From positions 1,902,311 to 1,966,310 of the forward strand of contig NW_006767438.1 in the NCBI RefSeq assembly GCF_000264995.1: DNA of 64,000 nucleotides, written 5' to 3'. The notes under the pieces are model-generated. The model had not been told where the DNA came from and ran no database searches. It saw nothing but the letters and a program-made list of their open reading frames with translations. A program made the position numbers and the translations under genes. Position 1 is the stretch's first letter. Every line of letters starts with the position of its first letter. Of the stretch, positions 10,501-22,023 are shown piece after piece. This DNA is from Punctularia strigosozonata HHB-11173 SS5 (lineage: Eukaryota > Basidiomycota > Agaricomycetes > Corticiales > Punctulariaceae).

Positions 10501-10930
10501 ACTCCTTCAGTTCGGATAGCAAGGGGCCTTTCAGGTGGAAGCGGTAGTTAGGGATTTCGCCCGCGCTCTCGTCCGATAGTGGCACTCCGGTGTCTACTAT
10601 GTCTTCGGCATGTAGCGGGCGATCAGCTAACGCCATAGCTCGATCCTGGAGGGACATCCCTCGGTCCTTGCGATCGAGCCATTCGTCTATGACCCTCCTC
10701 AAGTACGGCCTTCCCGCGTCCTCTTTCGCCTTCTCTCTCGTTCTCCCCCCGCTTCTTACTATTCCCCGATTGCGGGTTGCCCCTTCATCGTCCTCCTCCG
10801 CTTTCCGCCCATAGGGGGGCGAGTCCAGGGCGCGGTTCCAGTCCGGGGCTGGGATCCGTGCGGGCTGTGTCGCCGCTCCTGGTGTCGGTGCGGGAGAGGC
10901 CGGCATGTAGGCCGATCCTATCGGGAACAT
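7547..10930 (-). CDS. gag: Gypsy-type Gag protein
   Basis: A 1127-residue open frame beginning MFPIGSAYMPASPAP. The middle is a long glycine/proline/histidine-rich linker (about residues 590-650). A zinc knuckle, CALCGGNHWNREC (C-x2-C-x3-H-x4-C), lies at about residue 970, as expected for a nucleocapsid. Gag packages the element RNA into virus-like particles. The frame abuts pol, which starts 6 bases further on. Its first 871 bp are repeated exactly beyond the adjacent N gap. Confidence 0.88.
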   Translation of the reverse strand: MFPIGSAYMPASPAPTPGAATQPARIPAPDWNRALDSPPYGRKAEEDDEGATRNRGIVRSGGRTREKAKEDAGRPYLRRVIDEWLDRKDRGMSLQDRAMALADRPLHAEDIVDTGVPLSDESAGEIPNYRFHLKGPLLSELKECVRKVQALVDEAATWRVNRVGPSYQIDAKGRIINVLRNAVTLEQLHLNYRNLRSRLGAGIDKLNDLKEEDADADIPLRISPTLTSSTMRKELASDRNLSPDYVTRRYATAPCLLQQLGIERELVQQSWVRNVGPTIDFASDEAKRTFTVPSGLRETYADREPEVNPIPLTYDKAKGRLVATADPSRSSIGQEYGWLPELERIPASVSAWNGRQNREGGRRVVSTPATTDYSPAPDSIFSSTTITDHRMDRGRREVATHLASLAPIPEEGIEGSAMHPHVRAEINNSVAFGAASNMLAAPPFQKGNPVRPRERSWHRDPPPHWDAGGGTNVGEEYLRTGMIPLLPSQPVPEHPPGIVPSESVSNLVDRRSQSYIHAPAPLVPDGGFRADGFEVLNRNLECPAQYYPGAPNAPLPQDPQRGSGRPSSEGSGSHSSQPHGAGGPPSGWHLPPHRHPFGGPPPPPGPDGGGGGRVPPGGPPWMSSYPHAAMPGGGGGGGGGPAPNLPSGQMPFQNSWFDPLAPRLENKLRASDLPTWDGGWDSAVNYFYNVEEFARPGGYLSKMMGQSLWQRLKEGSEVRNWYLTLPDEWKDWMSRDHKNYLYGIKLRYLGSEWAKYQALQFSVVQFRQKGYERESPSSFMHRIIMQARALGLSDGGGPLEVEILFTKIPLSWAAIVGTSEIPSTAELESKIRMHSDRLIAAHSSATSAAAITQEKFNAMLKVAQGDREFRRTNREARWEHGQARARNAEAVETSGVDGSIGAAAYFAGMDETEPPEGFRGGDVPADMDQLVLNEAYAALKEKNQKAPPRTYRFPRKELDPPSKARPPSPCALCGGNHWNRECPHRPYVKDANCVQAIDDDVYNALWEAECQNYNASLYLARPPQEQSETVRTEAQKDRVAIPVTKLPADQQPWIEEVEDEGDGRPPDRLPWESGVLLEEKNLLEETNHCAFGVVIEEEADTDEPRPEPAEWEPTPIRIPRKRRTLPG

Positions 10931-10942
10931 CCCACGGTGCCT

Positions 10943-11126
10943 NNNNNNNNNNNNNNNNNNNNNNNNNNNNNNNNNNNNNNNNNNNNNNNNNNNNNNNNNN
11001 NNNNNNNNNNNNNNNNNNNNNNNNNNNNNNNNNNNNNNNNNNNNNNNNNNNNNNNNNNNNNNNNNNNNNNNNNNNNNNNNNNNNNNNNNNNNNNNNNNNN
11101 NNNNNNNNNNNNNNNNNNNNNNNNNN
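10943..11126. other. Assembly gap (184 N)
   Basis: A run of 184 N. The sequence on either side overlaps with itself: 10072-10942 equals 11127-11997. Confidence 0.99.
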
Positions 11127-11997
11127 TGGCCTCGTCGGACGCGAAGTCTATCGTTGGGCCGACGTTCCTGACCCAGGACTGTTGGACGAGCTCCCTTTCT
11201 ATTCCTAGCTGCTGTAGTAAGCAGGGAGCGGTCGCGTAACGACGAGTCACATAGTCCGGCGAGAGATTCCTGTCGCTAGCCAATTCTTTGCGCATAGTGG
11301 AAGAGGTTAGCGTGGGGCTGATTCTCAATGGTATATCCGCGTCGGCGTCTTCCTCCTTCAGATCGTTCAGCTTGTCTATGCCTGCCCCGAGCCGAGAACG
11401 GAGATTTCTGTAATTGAGATGGAGCTGTTCGAGGGTTACTGCGTTGCGTAGAACGTTGATGATGCGCCCCTTTGCGTCGATCTGATAGCTTGGCCCGACT
11501 CGGTTCACTCGCCAAGTCGCCGCCTCGTCCACCAGCGCTTGTACCTTTCTGACGCACTCCTTCAGTTCGGATAGCAAGGGGCCTTTCAGGTGGAAGCGGT
11601 AGTTAGGGATTTCGCCCGCGCTCTCGTCCGATAGTGGCACTCCGGTGTCTACTATGTCTTCGGCATGTAGCGGGCGATCAGCTAACGCCATAGCTCGATC
11701 CTGGAGGGACATCCCTCGGTCCTTGCGATCGAGCCATTCGTCTATGACCCTCCTCAAGTACGGCCTTCCCGCGTCCTCTTTCGCCTTCTCTCTCGTTCTC
11801 CCCCCGCTTCTTACTATTCCCCGATTGCGGGTTGCCCCTTCATCGTCCTCCTCCGCTTTCCGCCCATAGGGGGGCGAGTCCAGGGCGCGGTTCCAGTCCG
11901 GGGCTGGGATCCGTGCGGGCTGTGTCGCCGCTCCTGGTGTCGGTGCGGGAGAGGCCGGCATGTAGGCCGATCCTATCGGGAACATCCCACGGTGCCT
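11127..11997 (-). repeat. Exact 871-bp copy of the gag 5' region (probable unmerged contig overlap)
   Basis: 11127-11997 repeats 10072-10942 with an offset of 1055 bp, and no difference was found by eye. It carries the gag start again (MFPIGSAYMP, ending at 11985). An identical repeat flanking an N gap is the usual trace of two contig ends that overlap but were not merged. A true recent tandem duplication is possible but less likely. Confidence 0.9.
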
Positions 11998-12694
11998 TGT
12001 GTGAGGCCGTAACGGGAGCTCTTCTCTGTTCGTCGTGAGTCACTCGGAGAAAGCCGAAGAGGGAAAGTGGGTCAACGGTGTCGCAAATAGGGATTCGGCG
12101 CTTTGATCCAGATCGCTATCTGGTTCCTAGCCCCTATCCTCAAGCTTCGTCCTCCCAGTGTCCACCAATGTGAACGCTTCGTTCGATCGGAATAGCGTTC
12201 CGGGAGTGTGGGGACGGAGCTCGATGGATGAGAGTGCCGTTCGTAGCGCCGAGTCGTAGTTGGGGTAGAACCCGTATGTTCGCTCTCGCAGTCTCGGTGG
12301 AACCGGAGCGACTGCGATAGCGAGTAGGAGGTACCTGGACGTAGCCAGAGCAATCAGTATGCGTGTCAGTCCACGCGGCTATACACTGAAAGGGGGCTTT
12401 CTCCTGAAGCCCCGGGAACTCCCCCTCTGGAGGGAGTCGCGTTATTCGCAGGTCGTCCCTAACTTCGGGACGAGCGAATGACACGACAGCAAAAGATGTA
12501 TTCAACTCCGACGCAACGGCTATTTACACTCGCAGGTCTCGCTTAAGCGACTAGACACGTGATGACGAACGACTAACTCCGTCAGTTCCTCAAGGCCGTC
12601 ACACGATATAGACGAAGCTATCTGTGTTAGTGAAGAGGCTCTACTGCTCTGTCCTCTGGCGCACGCGGATAGGGCAAAAGTTCTTCACGGAACC
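11998..12694. other. Junction between the Gypsy-type element and the TPR-CHAT gene
   Basis: The stretch up to about 12540 probably holds the leader and 5' LTR of the retroelement, but no second copy of it exists in this window to prove it. From about 12565 the frame of the TPR-CHAT gene is open without an ATG (SHDIDEAI and similar TPR-like text), so part of the host gene's 5' end is here. Confidence 0.4.
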
Positions 12695-15563
12695 ATGCTG
12701 TCACTCTGTAACAGGTTTTCTGTCCTTGGTACGACCGAGGATCTCGATCGAGCACTGCAAATTGGTCGGCATGCAATAGATGAAGAGCAACTAGGCCGCT
12801 ATCCAATTATTCTCAGCGTGGTCGCGATACTACTACTCTACAAGGTTTCTAATGCGCTGGCTGCCACTGCCGGGCATGAAATCGACGACTGTATCCAACT
12901 GTGTCGAGAAGCCTTACAGCTTGCGCCCTATCGCACGACACCTTTCAGACAATCGAGGCACACTCTAACCGAGGCTTTGAGGATTAGATTTTCACAATTC
13001 GGCGACCCGAGAGATTTGGACGAAGCCATACAGCTAGGGCGGCAGGCTATTGATGACGAGACCAGTGGCCATATCGCGGTTCAATACGCGATTTGCGCCC
13101 TGACAAGGTTGCTTGGTATTCGCTTCACAGAGGGGAAAGATATCAATGACCTCAATGAAGCATTGAGTTTCAAACATGACCCACCATGGTCTCATATTCG
13201 CGATGAAGGGATGATCGTCAGAACCTCGCTATTGATTACTAGATTTCAAACTCTACACAACGGGGATGATTTGGGACCCGCTATATCACTGGCAGAGAAG
13301 CTGCGCCGAACCTTGCCAGAAAACCATATTGACCTGGTCAGGGTCGTCCTTTACCTGGCAGAGGCACTTCTCCTTCGCGGTCAACACGATCATGACCTCG
13401 TTGACATTGACCGTGCCATTTCCGAGCTCAGATCAATCGAGGACCGGTCAAGTCTAGGATTAGAAAAATATGATTACCTTCGCATTCGTGCAGCATGCCA
13501 TTCGTCCAAATTCGATCTCATCTACAGTTGCAAGGACGCAATCCAAGCATTTGAAATTCTTCAGGAAATGCTATGCTCGATCCCTTCAGGCCATAGGCTC
13601 CGCAACCAATGCCTTATCGACATGGCCGAGGTATGCATGCAAAGCGGGACTCCTCACTACAACATTTCCAGGGCATTGAATTATATGGAACAGGCCCTGT
13701 CAGACGATTACGGGGACGTGCGTTCACGGATTGAAAGTGCTGAACGTATATTTGAAAGTATCAGGACCCGCCACGGAGAAATATACAATGCACCACACCC
13801 AGTGCAATCGCAGCTTTTAGCCGTATACCAACAGGCTGTTACTCTTCTGCCTCGAGTCGGATTTTTCGGGCTTTATTTACATTCGCGTTTGCAGTCCCTG
13901 GAACGCGGTCAGAGTATTGCCCAGAGCGCCGCATCGCACGCGCTCAACCTGTCTTTGCCCGAGAAAGCTCTTGAGGTGCTGGAACAAGGTCGCGCTATAT
14001 TCTGGACACACACCCTGCGCCTCCGCTCGTCATTCGATGACGTCCCCGACGACCTGCGCGCCCGGTTGTCAGCTCTTTCCATGAAGCTAGAGAGAGTTAG
14101 TGACATATCCCGCACTGGTACAATCCACGATGTACGAGCGGTAGAAGTGGAGACATCTCAAAGGAGGCAGCAAAGCGAAGAATTTGACCGACTGGTGAAA
14201 GAAGTGCGTCAGTTGTCGGGATTGGAGCGATTCATGCTTCACGACGAATTCTCCACCCTAGTCAAGGCCGGGGAAAAGGGCCCCGTTGTTGTGCTGGTTG
14301 CCAGCGCCTTGGCTTATCATGCCATCATCATCCAACCGTCTAGGACTGTTAGAAGCATCCCACTCCACGCAGTGACAGACAATTGGATTGCGTCATCCGG
14401 CGCTACTTGGCGATCTGCTGTGACAGAAGCCAGATCACTGATGAGGGGCCGTCTGAAGGTGGCCAAAACCAGCCTCGCTTCGAAATCCCCAATGACCACG
14501 GCCAACAACATCCTTCAAAACATCTGGAGCAATGTCGTGCAGCCAGTGATAAATGCGCTGGGAATTGAGGTCAGTGACTGTATCTGCTCAGTGGGATTGC
14601 TGAGAGTAAAACCTTCGTGCCTACCCAGCCATCCTCTAGTCGTTCTCGACCCCGCCTATGGTGGTGTCCAACAGGAGACTTCGTACACCTACCCATCCAT
14701 GCTGCAGGTGTCGACGGCCGGTGGTGTTCGGACTACGTGGTGTCCTCGTACACACCGACCCTCGGCGTGCTGCTCTCAGGAAGGAACTCGTTCGCGGAAA
14801 TCAGGAAGGACGAAGTGAAGGCTCTTGTGGCGGCGGTGCCCAGACCCTTCAAACACGATTTGAGTGACTTGATGTCTACACGGGAGGAGATGAGTTCTGT
14901 ATTGTCTGCCTTACCGGAAGGTATAGCTATGACGCTCCCGCATCTCGACGACGCAATCCTGGATGACGACGGCGGTATCAGCGTCCCGACGCTCCTCGAG
15001 AAACTGCCTAATGCCACTATCTTGCATCTAGCGTGCCACGGTCAGCAAGATCGAGAGAATGCTCTCAGGAGCGGCTTCGTGCTACGCGACGAGATGCTCA
15101 CCATCGAAAGATTGATACCCATTCCTCTCCCAAACGCATTCCTAGCATTCTTGAGCGCCTGTGAAACTGCTAAAGGTGACGAAGTAGGCATCGTTTTTAG
15201 TCATCGGGGCATTGCCAGTGCTGAAAGTTCCTTCGTTCCTTCGAATAGGGCCAACCAGATCAAGTGGTGCATCTCGCTGCTGCGATGTTATTTGCAGGAT
15301 TCAAGAGCGTAATTGCTACCCTCTGGTGAGTGATCTCACCCGGCAATGAGGCCAAGATACTCACCAAAACCTCGTTCAGGTCTATGCAGGACGTGGACGG
15401 ACCTATGATTGCTCAATCAGTCTACCGTGATATCTTCGCAGGCGACTCAGAGCTCCTCGATCCGGATGACGTGGCATATGCCCTCGATGCTGCGGTGCAG
15501 AACCTCCGTCGGGCTCACCCTGATCCAAGCAGATGGGCACCTTATATCCACTTGGGGATATGA
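12695..15563 (+). CDS. TPR-CHAT domain protein (caspase-like protease fold)
   Basis: Exons 12695-14569, 14629-15183, 15249-15325 and 15380-15563 (introns 59, 65 and 54 bp) give 896 residues. The N-terminal two thirds is helical TPR-like repeats (DLDRALQIGRHAIDEE, DLDEAIQLGRQAIDDE). The C-terminal CHAT domain starts near RLWWCPTGDFVHLPIHAAG. It has the expected His (ILHLACHG, codon 15037-15039) and Cys (FLSACETAKGDE, codon 15160-15162), so the cysteine-protease dyad is intact. CHAT proteins are caspase/separase-fold proteins, and TPR-CHAT architectures are strongly expanded in Agaricomycetes; substrates are unknown. The frame stays open upstream of 12695 to about 12565 without an ATG. The true 5' end is therefore either an upstream exon or was cut off by the neighbouring retroelement. 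Confidence 0.88.
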
Positions 15564-16203
15564 ATCTTGTGGCACAAGGTACCTGTTAGCGTGTAGGATA
15601 TTGGTGGGGTCAAGTCTCAGCGCTTGTAAGCATAGCTCGAAAAGATGATCCGGATGCCGAGCAAGGGGTGGCGAACGCGGGAAGCCATCCCTGGCAACAG
15701 CGCCTATTCGTAGTATGGGCTTCACGTATGTAAGGTATCGAGTCCTTTGGCGGAGTCGAGTCTGTTGAGGCTTCCACTGCCAGGGCGTAGCGAATGGCTA
15801 TAATGACACAATTCTCACCCGCTACATTTACTGAAATGAACGCGGCGCTTACTTGAACAAGGATCAGCAAAGGAGAGCGTCTAGCCGACTGGCACTCACA
15901 AGATAGTGGTGCATTCCCGATTCTTGTAAGACCTCTCGTCGATCTCGGACATCTGCTCCGCGAATGATCAATATCTTTCCAGATGTCTGCCATGTCGCTT
16001 CAATGAGACGGCAGCGCTGACCGTGCATTCCGGTCAGGACGGCTTCATAAGCACGGCGGTCCTTCCTAAGGCTTACGAGATAAACACAAACTTGTATGAC
16101 AACAACGCGAACTGGAGGCGAATCTGCCATCCATGGATGTAAACGAAGAGTATGATCGCACATAGATGAATACAAAGCATCAGGCATCAGAGAAGCACAC
16201 ATC
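15564..16203. other. Convergent 3' intergenic region
   Basis: Lies between the 3' ends of the TPR-CHAT gene (+) and eIF3g (-). No further coding signal is supported. The long minus-strand frame that crosses part of it is read-through past the eIF3g stop codon. Confidence 0.5.
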
Positions 16204-17418
16204 TCAACGTTGCTCTCTCGGTTCTGCAAAGCATTAGTCAAAATGGCGCCATCTAGATACAGAGGGTACTCACGACTCCACTGCACGCTCAAGATCAGGT
16301 TGTCGTACCCGAACCCGTTCATCTTCTGCATGGCGCGTTCCGCGACCGCCTTCTCCTCGAAGCTGACGAACGCGAATCCCTTGCCGGCGCCCGTCTCGCG
16401 GTCGCGGCCAACGAAAACGCGCGCGACGCGGCCGAAACGACCGAACAAGTCCCGCAGGTCGTTCTCCTGCGTGTCTTCGGAAATGTTCGTCACGCGGAGC
16501 GTGGGTAGGTCGTCGCGATTGCCGCTGCCTGGGCCGGTCATGCGTTCGCCAGGCCCGCGGTTTCGGAGCGAGGGAGGGACGTAGCGACCGCCGGTGGCGC
16601 CTCCACCGGGGACGGGTGCAGCGGCGGAGGGCTCGGGAGCGTCGTCATCGGCGGGTGGTGCGTCTGTGGGGTAACGGTCAGGAGATGGAGGAAGGTCGAT
16701 ATGCATCGGAACGCGACTCACCGGCGGAGTCAAGCCCAGCGAGACTGTCTTTGTAGGGACACTTCGCGGTGAAGTGACCACCCTTGCAAAGACGACAGAC
16801 GACCTTGCCGGCACCAGCGCGAGCGAGGTTTTGCTTCACTTGATTTTCTTGTGACGGTTCCGCCTCAGAGCTCTAAGAAGCAACATGTTGGTAAGGCACT
16901 GGCGTCATGAGGACATCGGGGGGAGCATCGCACCTTATTGCCCGCCGAAATCTTCAATCGTACATCCTCTCCAACAGTCGTCGTCGCGCGATCCGGCCCC
17001 GGCTTGTTGCCCTTCTCCTGACCAAACTTCGCCCAGTGTTTCCTCTCAGCAACTGCGTGATCGACGACGGCTTTCTGTAGTACGCGCTTGATCTTGCGTG
17101 TGATCTGGAGGGTCGACGGTTATGTCCGACTGCTCTTGACAGTACTATCAGTCGTTACCTTGACTTTTTTCCCCTCATCGTTGATGGTGTACTCAATCGT
17201 TGTTCGGACGCCGTTTTCATCCACAAAGTCCTGGGGCTGTTGCTGTTGCTGTTGCTGCTCGGATCCTGAACGCCTCGTCAGGGAGATCGCCCCGGTATGA
17301 CTGGAGACGGACTCACCTATGTCGTCCACATCGTCCGCCCAGGAAGTCTTTTGTGCTCTATACGAAGTTTGAGCATGGATTGTCGGTAACCAGTACGGAA
17401 AACGCACGCTGCCGCCAT
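16204..17418 (-). CDS. TIF35: Eukaryotic translation initiation factor 3 subunit g
   Basis: Seven exons on the minus strand: 17418-17408, 17357-17317, 17265-17159, 17104-16934, 16872-16722, 16663-16274 and 16223-16204. Together they give 296 residues, the normal size for eIF3g. The start reads [18 protein letters not shown], followed by a short glutamine run. Then come the conserved N-terminal block ([20 protein letters not shown]), a zinc knuckle [13 protein letters not shown] and a C-terminal RRM with RNP2 LRVTNIS and RNP1 KGFAFVSF. eIF3g is part of the eIF3 complex on the 40S subunit and acts in scanning and reinitiation. Exon 1 is only 11 bp. The start lies 127 bp from the start of the F-box gene on the other strand, so the two probably share a promoter region. 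Confidence 0.95.
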
Positions 17419-17544
17419 GATTGCGCCGGTCTGAGCGTGAAGGATCAGAAAAAGTGGGTTTGACTAATCTGGCGGGATCACAAATGGTCGCTCCCACGGT
17501 TTGTTCCTTCAACTTGAACTTCAACCTAAGGCTATTCCTGGGCA

Positions 17545-19096
17545 ATGGGCATCACCCTTCGTCTCATGGCTGCAGCTCTGATACCGACGGAAGTATGGGA
17601 AATCGTGTTCAGCTACGCTATCGACGACGAGAGGATCTTGTCTCTTGAACCAGTGACCTCCTTCTCGGAATCCGCCTGGACGCGCACCTCCTCCGGCCAA
17701 TGGATTCTGTCAAGTCCCAAGGATACCCTTGTCTCAGACCAGAAGGCCGTCTATTCGACGATTAAGGTCAACTATGTCTCTCTAGGGTTATGAAAGGGTC
17801 TGAACCGGCTCTCCTCAGGCCATTGTTGGGACCTGTAAGCTCTGGCGGAACATCGGCGCGGAATACCTATTCCGTTCTCTATTCTTCCAAGATCCGAAAC
17901 GGCTTGAATTACTTCGGTCTACGTTAGAAAAAGAATCGATGCTCGGACGGTGGACAAAAAAGCTTCATCTGAACTTCTTATCTGCTCCATTAGCCTCTAC
18001 GAAGGTCGAGGATGCCATCGTTTCCGTCATCAAGCAATGCAAGAACCTCGAAATAGCCATGCTCAACAGATCCCTGGCTCCCGTTTTTCCTAGGATCGCA
18101 GACGCCTTATGTTCTTACAATCGGAAATCGCTCCGCGTCGTACACTGGGAAGTCCCCGGCGAAGCCCTCCCAAAAGTGATCGCGACGCTCAGCGGCCTGC
18201 CGTACCTCACCTCCGCCCACATCGACATCGCCCGGCCGACCTCCGAAGTCCACCTCGGCTCGACCGCCAACCTCGCCCTGCGCCTGCGCCACCTGCGCCA
18301 CCTCTCCCTCTCCGGCTTCCTCGAAGACTTCGTCGAACAAGCGATCGGCTGGACCTTACCCGCGCTCACCTCCCTCGCGCTCGACTTCGGCCTCGAACGC
18401 TCGGACCTCCCGAACGTGCTCGAGCTGCTCAAGCAGCACGGCCTCGGCCTGACCTCGCTCGACGTGACGTCCATCGTCCCGCTCAACGTCCCCGCCGCGC
18501 TCGCGCTCTGCCCCTCCCTCACCCAGCTCGCCTTCAACCCCAACTGGGCGCTCGACGGCTCCGGCGGCGCGCTCGGCCACGCGTCCGTCGAGCGCGTCGG
18601 GCTGCACCAGCTCCTCTCCGCGTTCGGCGTCGGGCTCGCGCTCGGGCCGGAGGACCCCGTGAGCGCGCAGGTCGTGCGCCGCGCGAACGACGCCAACTTT
18701 GCGATGCTCACGAAGGACGCGTTTCCGAGGTTGAGGGCGGTGCGCGCGCTGAGCAGGACGCTGTTGAGGGAGCTGAACAGGGCGGACGGTCCGGCGGAGG
18801 AGTGTTATCCGCGCTGGGAGGCGTGGTGGAGGCAGTGCGACCGGCAGGGGATACGGTTGGAGGATTGTACGGGTGCGGAGCTCGGGACACTGCCGGAGAC
18901 GGAGGGGGAGTCGGACGTGAGCGATGACGGGTCGGAGGCGGAGGAGAGTGAGGAGGAGGAGGAGGATGCCGATGGGGAGATGAGGCCGTCGAACGTGTGG
19001 GAGCTGAGGCAGCTGTTGGAGGAGTGTAGGAGGATGAACGCGACGAGGGAGGCACCCATGCCAATGCCGCTGGACTTCCTTCAGAGCCAGATATGA
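17545..19096 (+). CDS. F-box-like protein with leucine-rich C-terminal region
   Basis: Two exons, 17545-17766 and 17819-19096 (52-bp phase-0 intron with the unusual donor GTCAAC), give 499 residues. The N-terminus has an F-box-like helix (LIPTEVWEIVFSYAIDDE) of the kind common in Agaricomycetes. The middle has leucine-rich repeat-like text (LRLRHLRHLSLSGFL, LPALTSLALDFGL). The C-terminus has a long acidic run (EESEEEEEDADGE). F-box proteins recruit substrates to SCF ubiquitin ligases; the substrate is not predictable. It diverges from eIF3g and converges with glucose-6-phosphate isomerase. Confidence 0.72.
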
Positions 19097-19302
19097 AATT
19101 CGATTAGTGCTATCCCAGTCTCTCGCTTTGTCGTCGCGCTTTTCGTATTGCAATTCATCGCATCGTCTCCTCGCGCTGGTCACTCGCAGAATATGTTACC
19201 ATGAAATCGCACGTCTATAATGAACGAAGTACAACATTGTTTGTTCTTATACCATACATCTGCTGCTTCTTCCATCGTTTCTTTTCGTCCCCGCAGAGCA
19301 CT

Positions 19303-21244
<1,942 letters not shown>

Positions 21245-22023
21245 GGTCGCTGTTGGAATGGATTACCGGGCGAAATCGCGGTCGGTGGTTGCAATCGCAT
21301 CGCTGACGCACCGGGCCGATCTTATAGCTGTCGTCAACCTGTGATCGTGGGAATTTCCTATCCCCGGTAGAGCCCACCGCCTTGGACCGGCCGCGAACCT
21401 TGGGATCAGGGTTACCTGCCGAAAGCGCGATGAGAAGTTTGCTGAGAAAGGAGACGGAAACGGTTGTGCGTACCGTGGTTGTGGAACGTGCGGACGCGGA
21501 AGGTGAGTGTGTCAGAAACTCAGGTGACGGAGGAATCCATCTCCCAGCCTGGCCGAGTCGCGTAACCACGTTCGATGGGGATCAAAGGGCGCCGACGTGA
21601 TAGGCTGGAGAAATAGAGGATCTTGTTGATTGCCCGTTGATAGGTGGCATTGGCCGTTGCTGACAAGAGCAACACGGAACATATGTGCAGGGATTGACGA
21701 AGCAGTCGAGGCGTTCTCAGCGTGGTTGGTCATTCGGCAAGCGCCAACGGGTTTTTCGTATTATTCCAAAACTAGTTCCCTTACATAGGAGGCGCATACG
21801 TCGTCGGCCTCGACAGAATAAAGGATGCTCGACGAACAGAGAGGTTGAAACCAGAACGAACCTCCGCCCCTATCCTGGAACGCGATGCGGTCATGTGACT
21901 CATATGCGATTAACGCCGCGCTTCTGCCAGTGCTTGAGCTTGAGCCTCGAAGGCGACTGTATGCACTTTGCCTTCCACCACATCCTTCATGCGGCGTAGA
22001 CCCCTAATGCCGCTGGCGACAAG
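21245..22023. other. Divergent intergenic/promoter region
   Basis: Upstream of both PGI1 (-) and the proline-rich gene (+). No coding sequence is supported; the minus-strand frame here is the read-through of PGI1's first intron and 5' region. Confidence 0.5.

Larger units (their letters stand above)
694..12540 (-). mobile_element. Ty3/Gypsy-type (chromovirus-like) LTR retrotransposon
   Basis: Minus-strand element with gag (7547-10930), pol (2888-7540) and a third same-strand ORF (694-1695). A plus-strand reading (about 1801-2829) lies between pol and the third ORF. Pol order is protease, reverse transcriptase, RNase H, integrase, chromodomain, which is the Metaviridae (Ty3/Gypsy) order. The main reading frames look whole, suggesting a young insertion. 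Paired LTRs were not recognised, so both outer limits are approximate: the right one is set by the TPR-CHAT gene, the left by the end of the third ORF. A minus-strand stretch at 12071-12090 upstream of gag could be a primer-binding site, but this is a guess. The element contains an N gap and an 871-bp exact repeat (separate entries). Confidence 0.85.

Noticed and set aside
11118-11985. A second, tandem gag gene
   Set aside because: It is an exact copy flanking an N gap, most likely assembly overlap.
14617-15312. A separate CHAT-only gene starting at 14617
   Set aside because: The 59-bp intron 14570-14628 joins this frame to the TPR region with the right phase, so it is one gene.
18109-18927. 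Arg/Pro/Ala-rich frame of 272 aa overlapping the F-box/LRR gene
   Set aside because: Out-of-frame shadow caused by high GC; composition is unlike a real protein.
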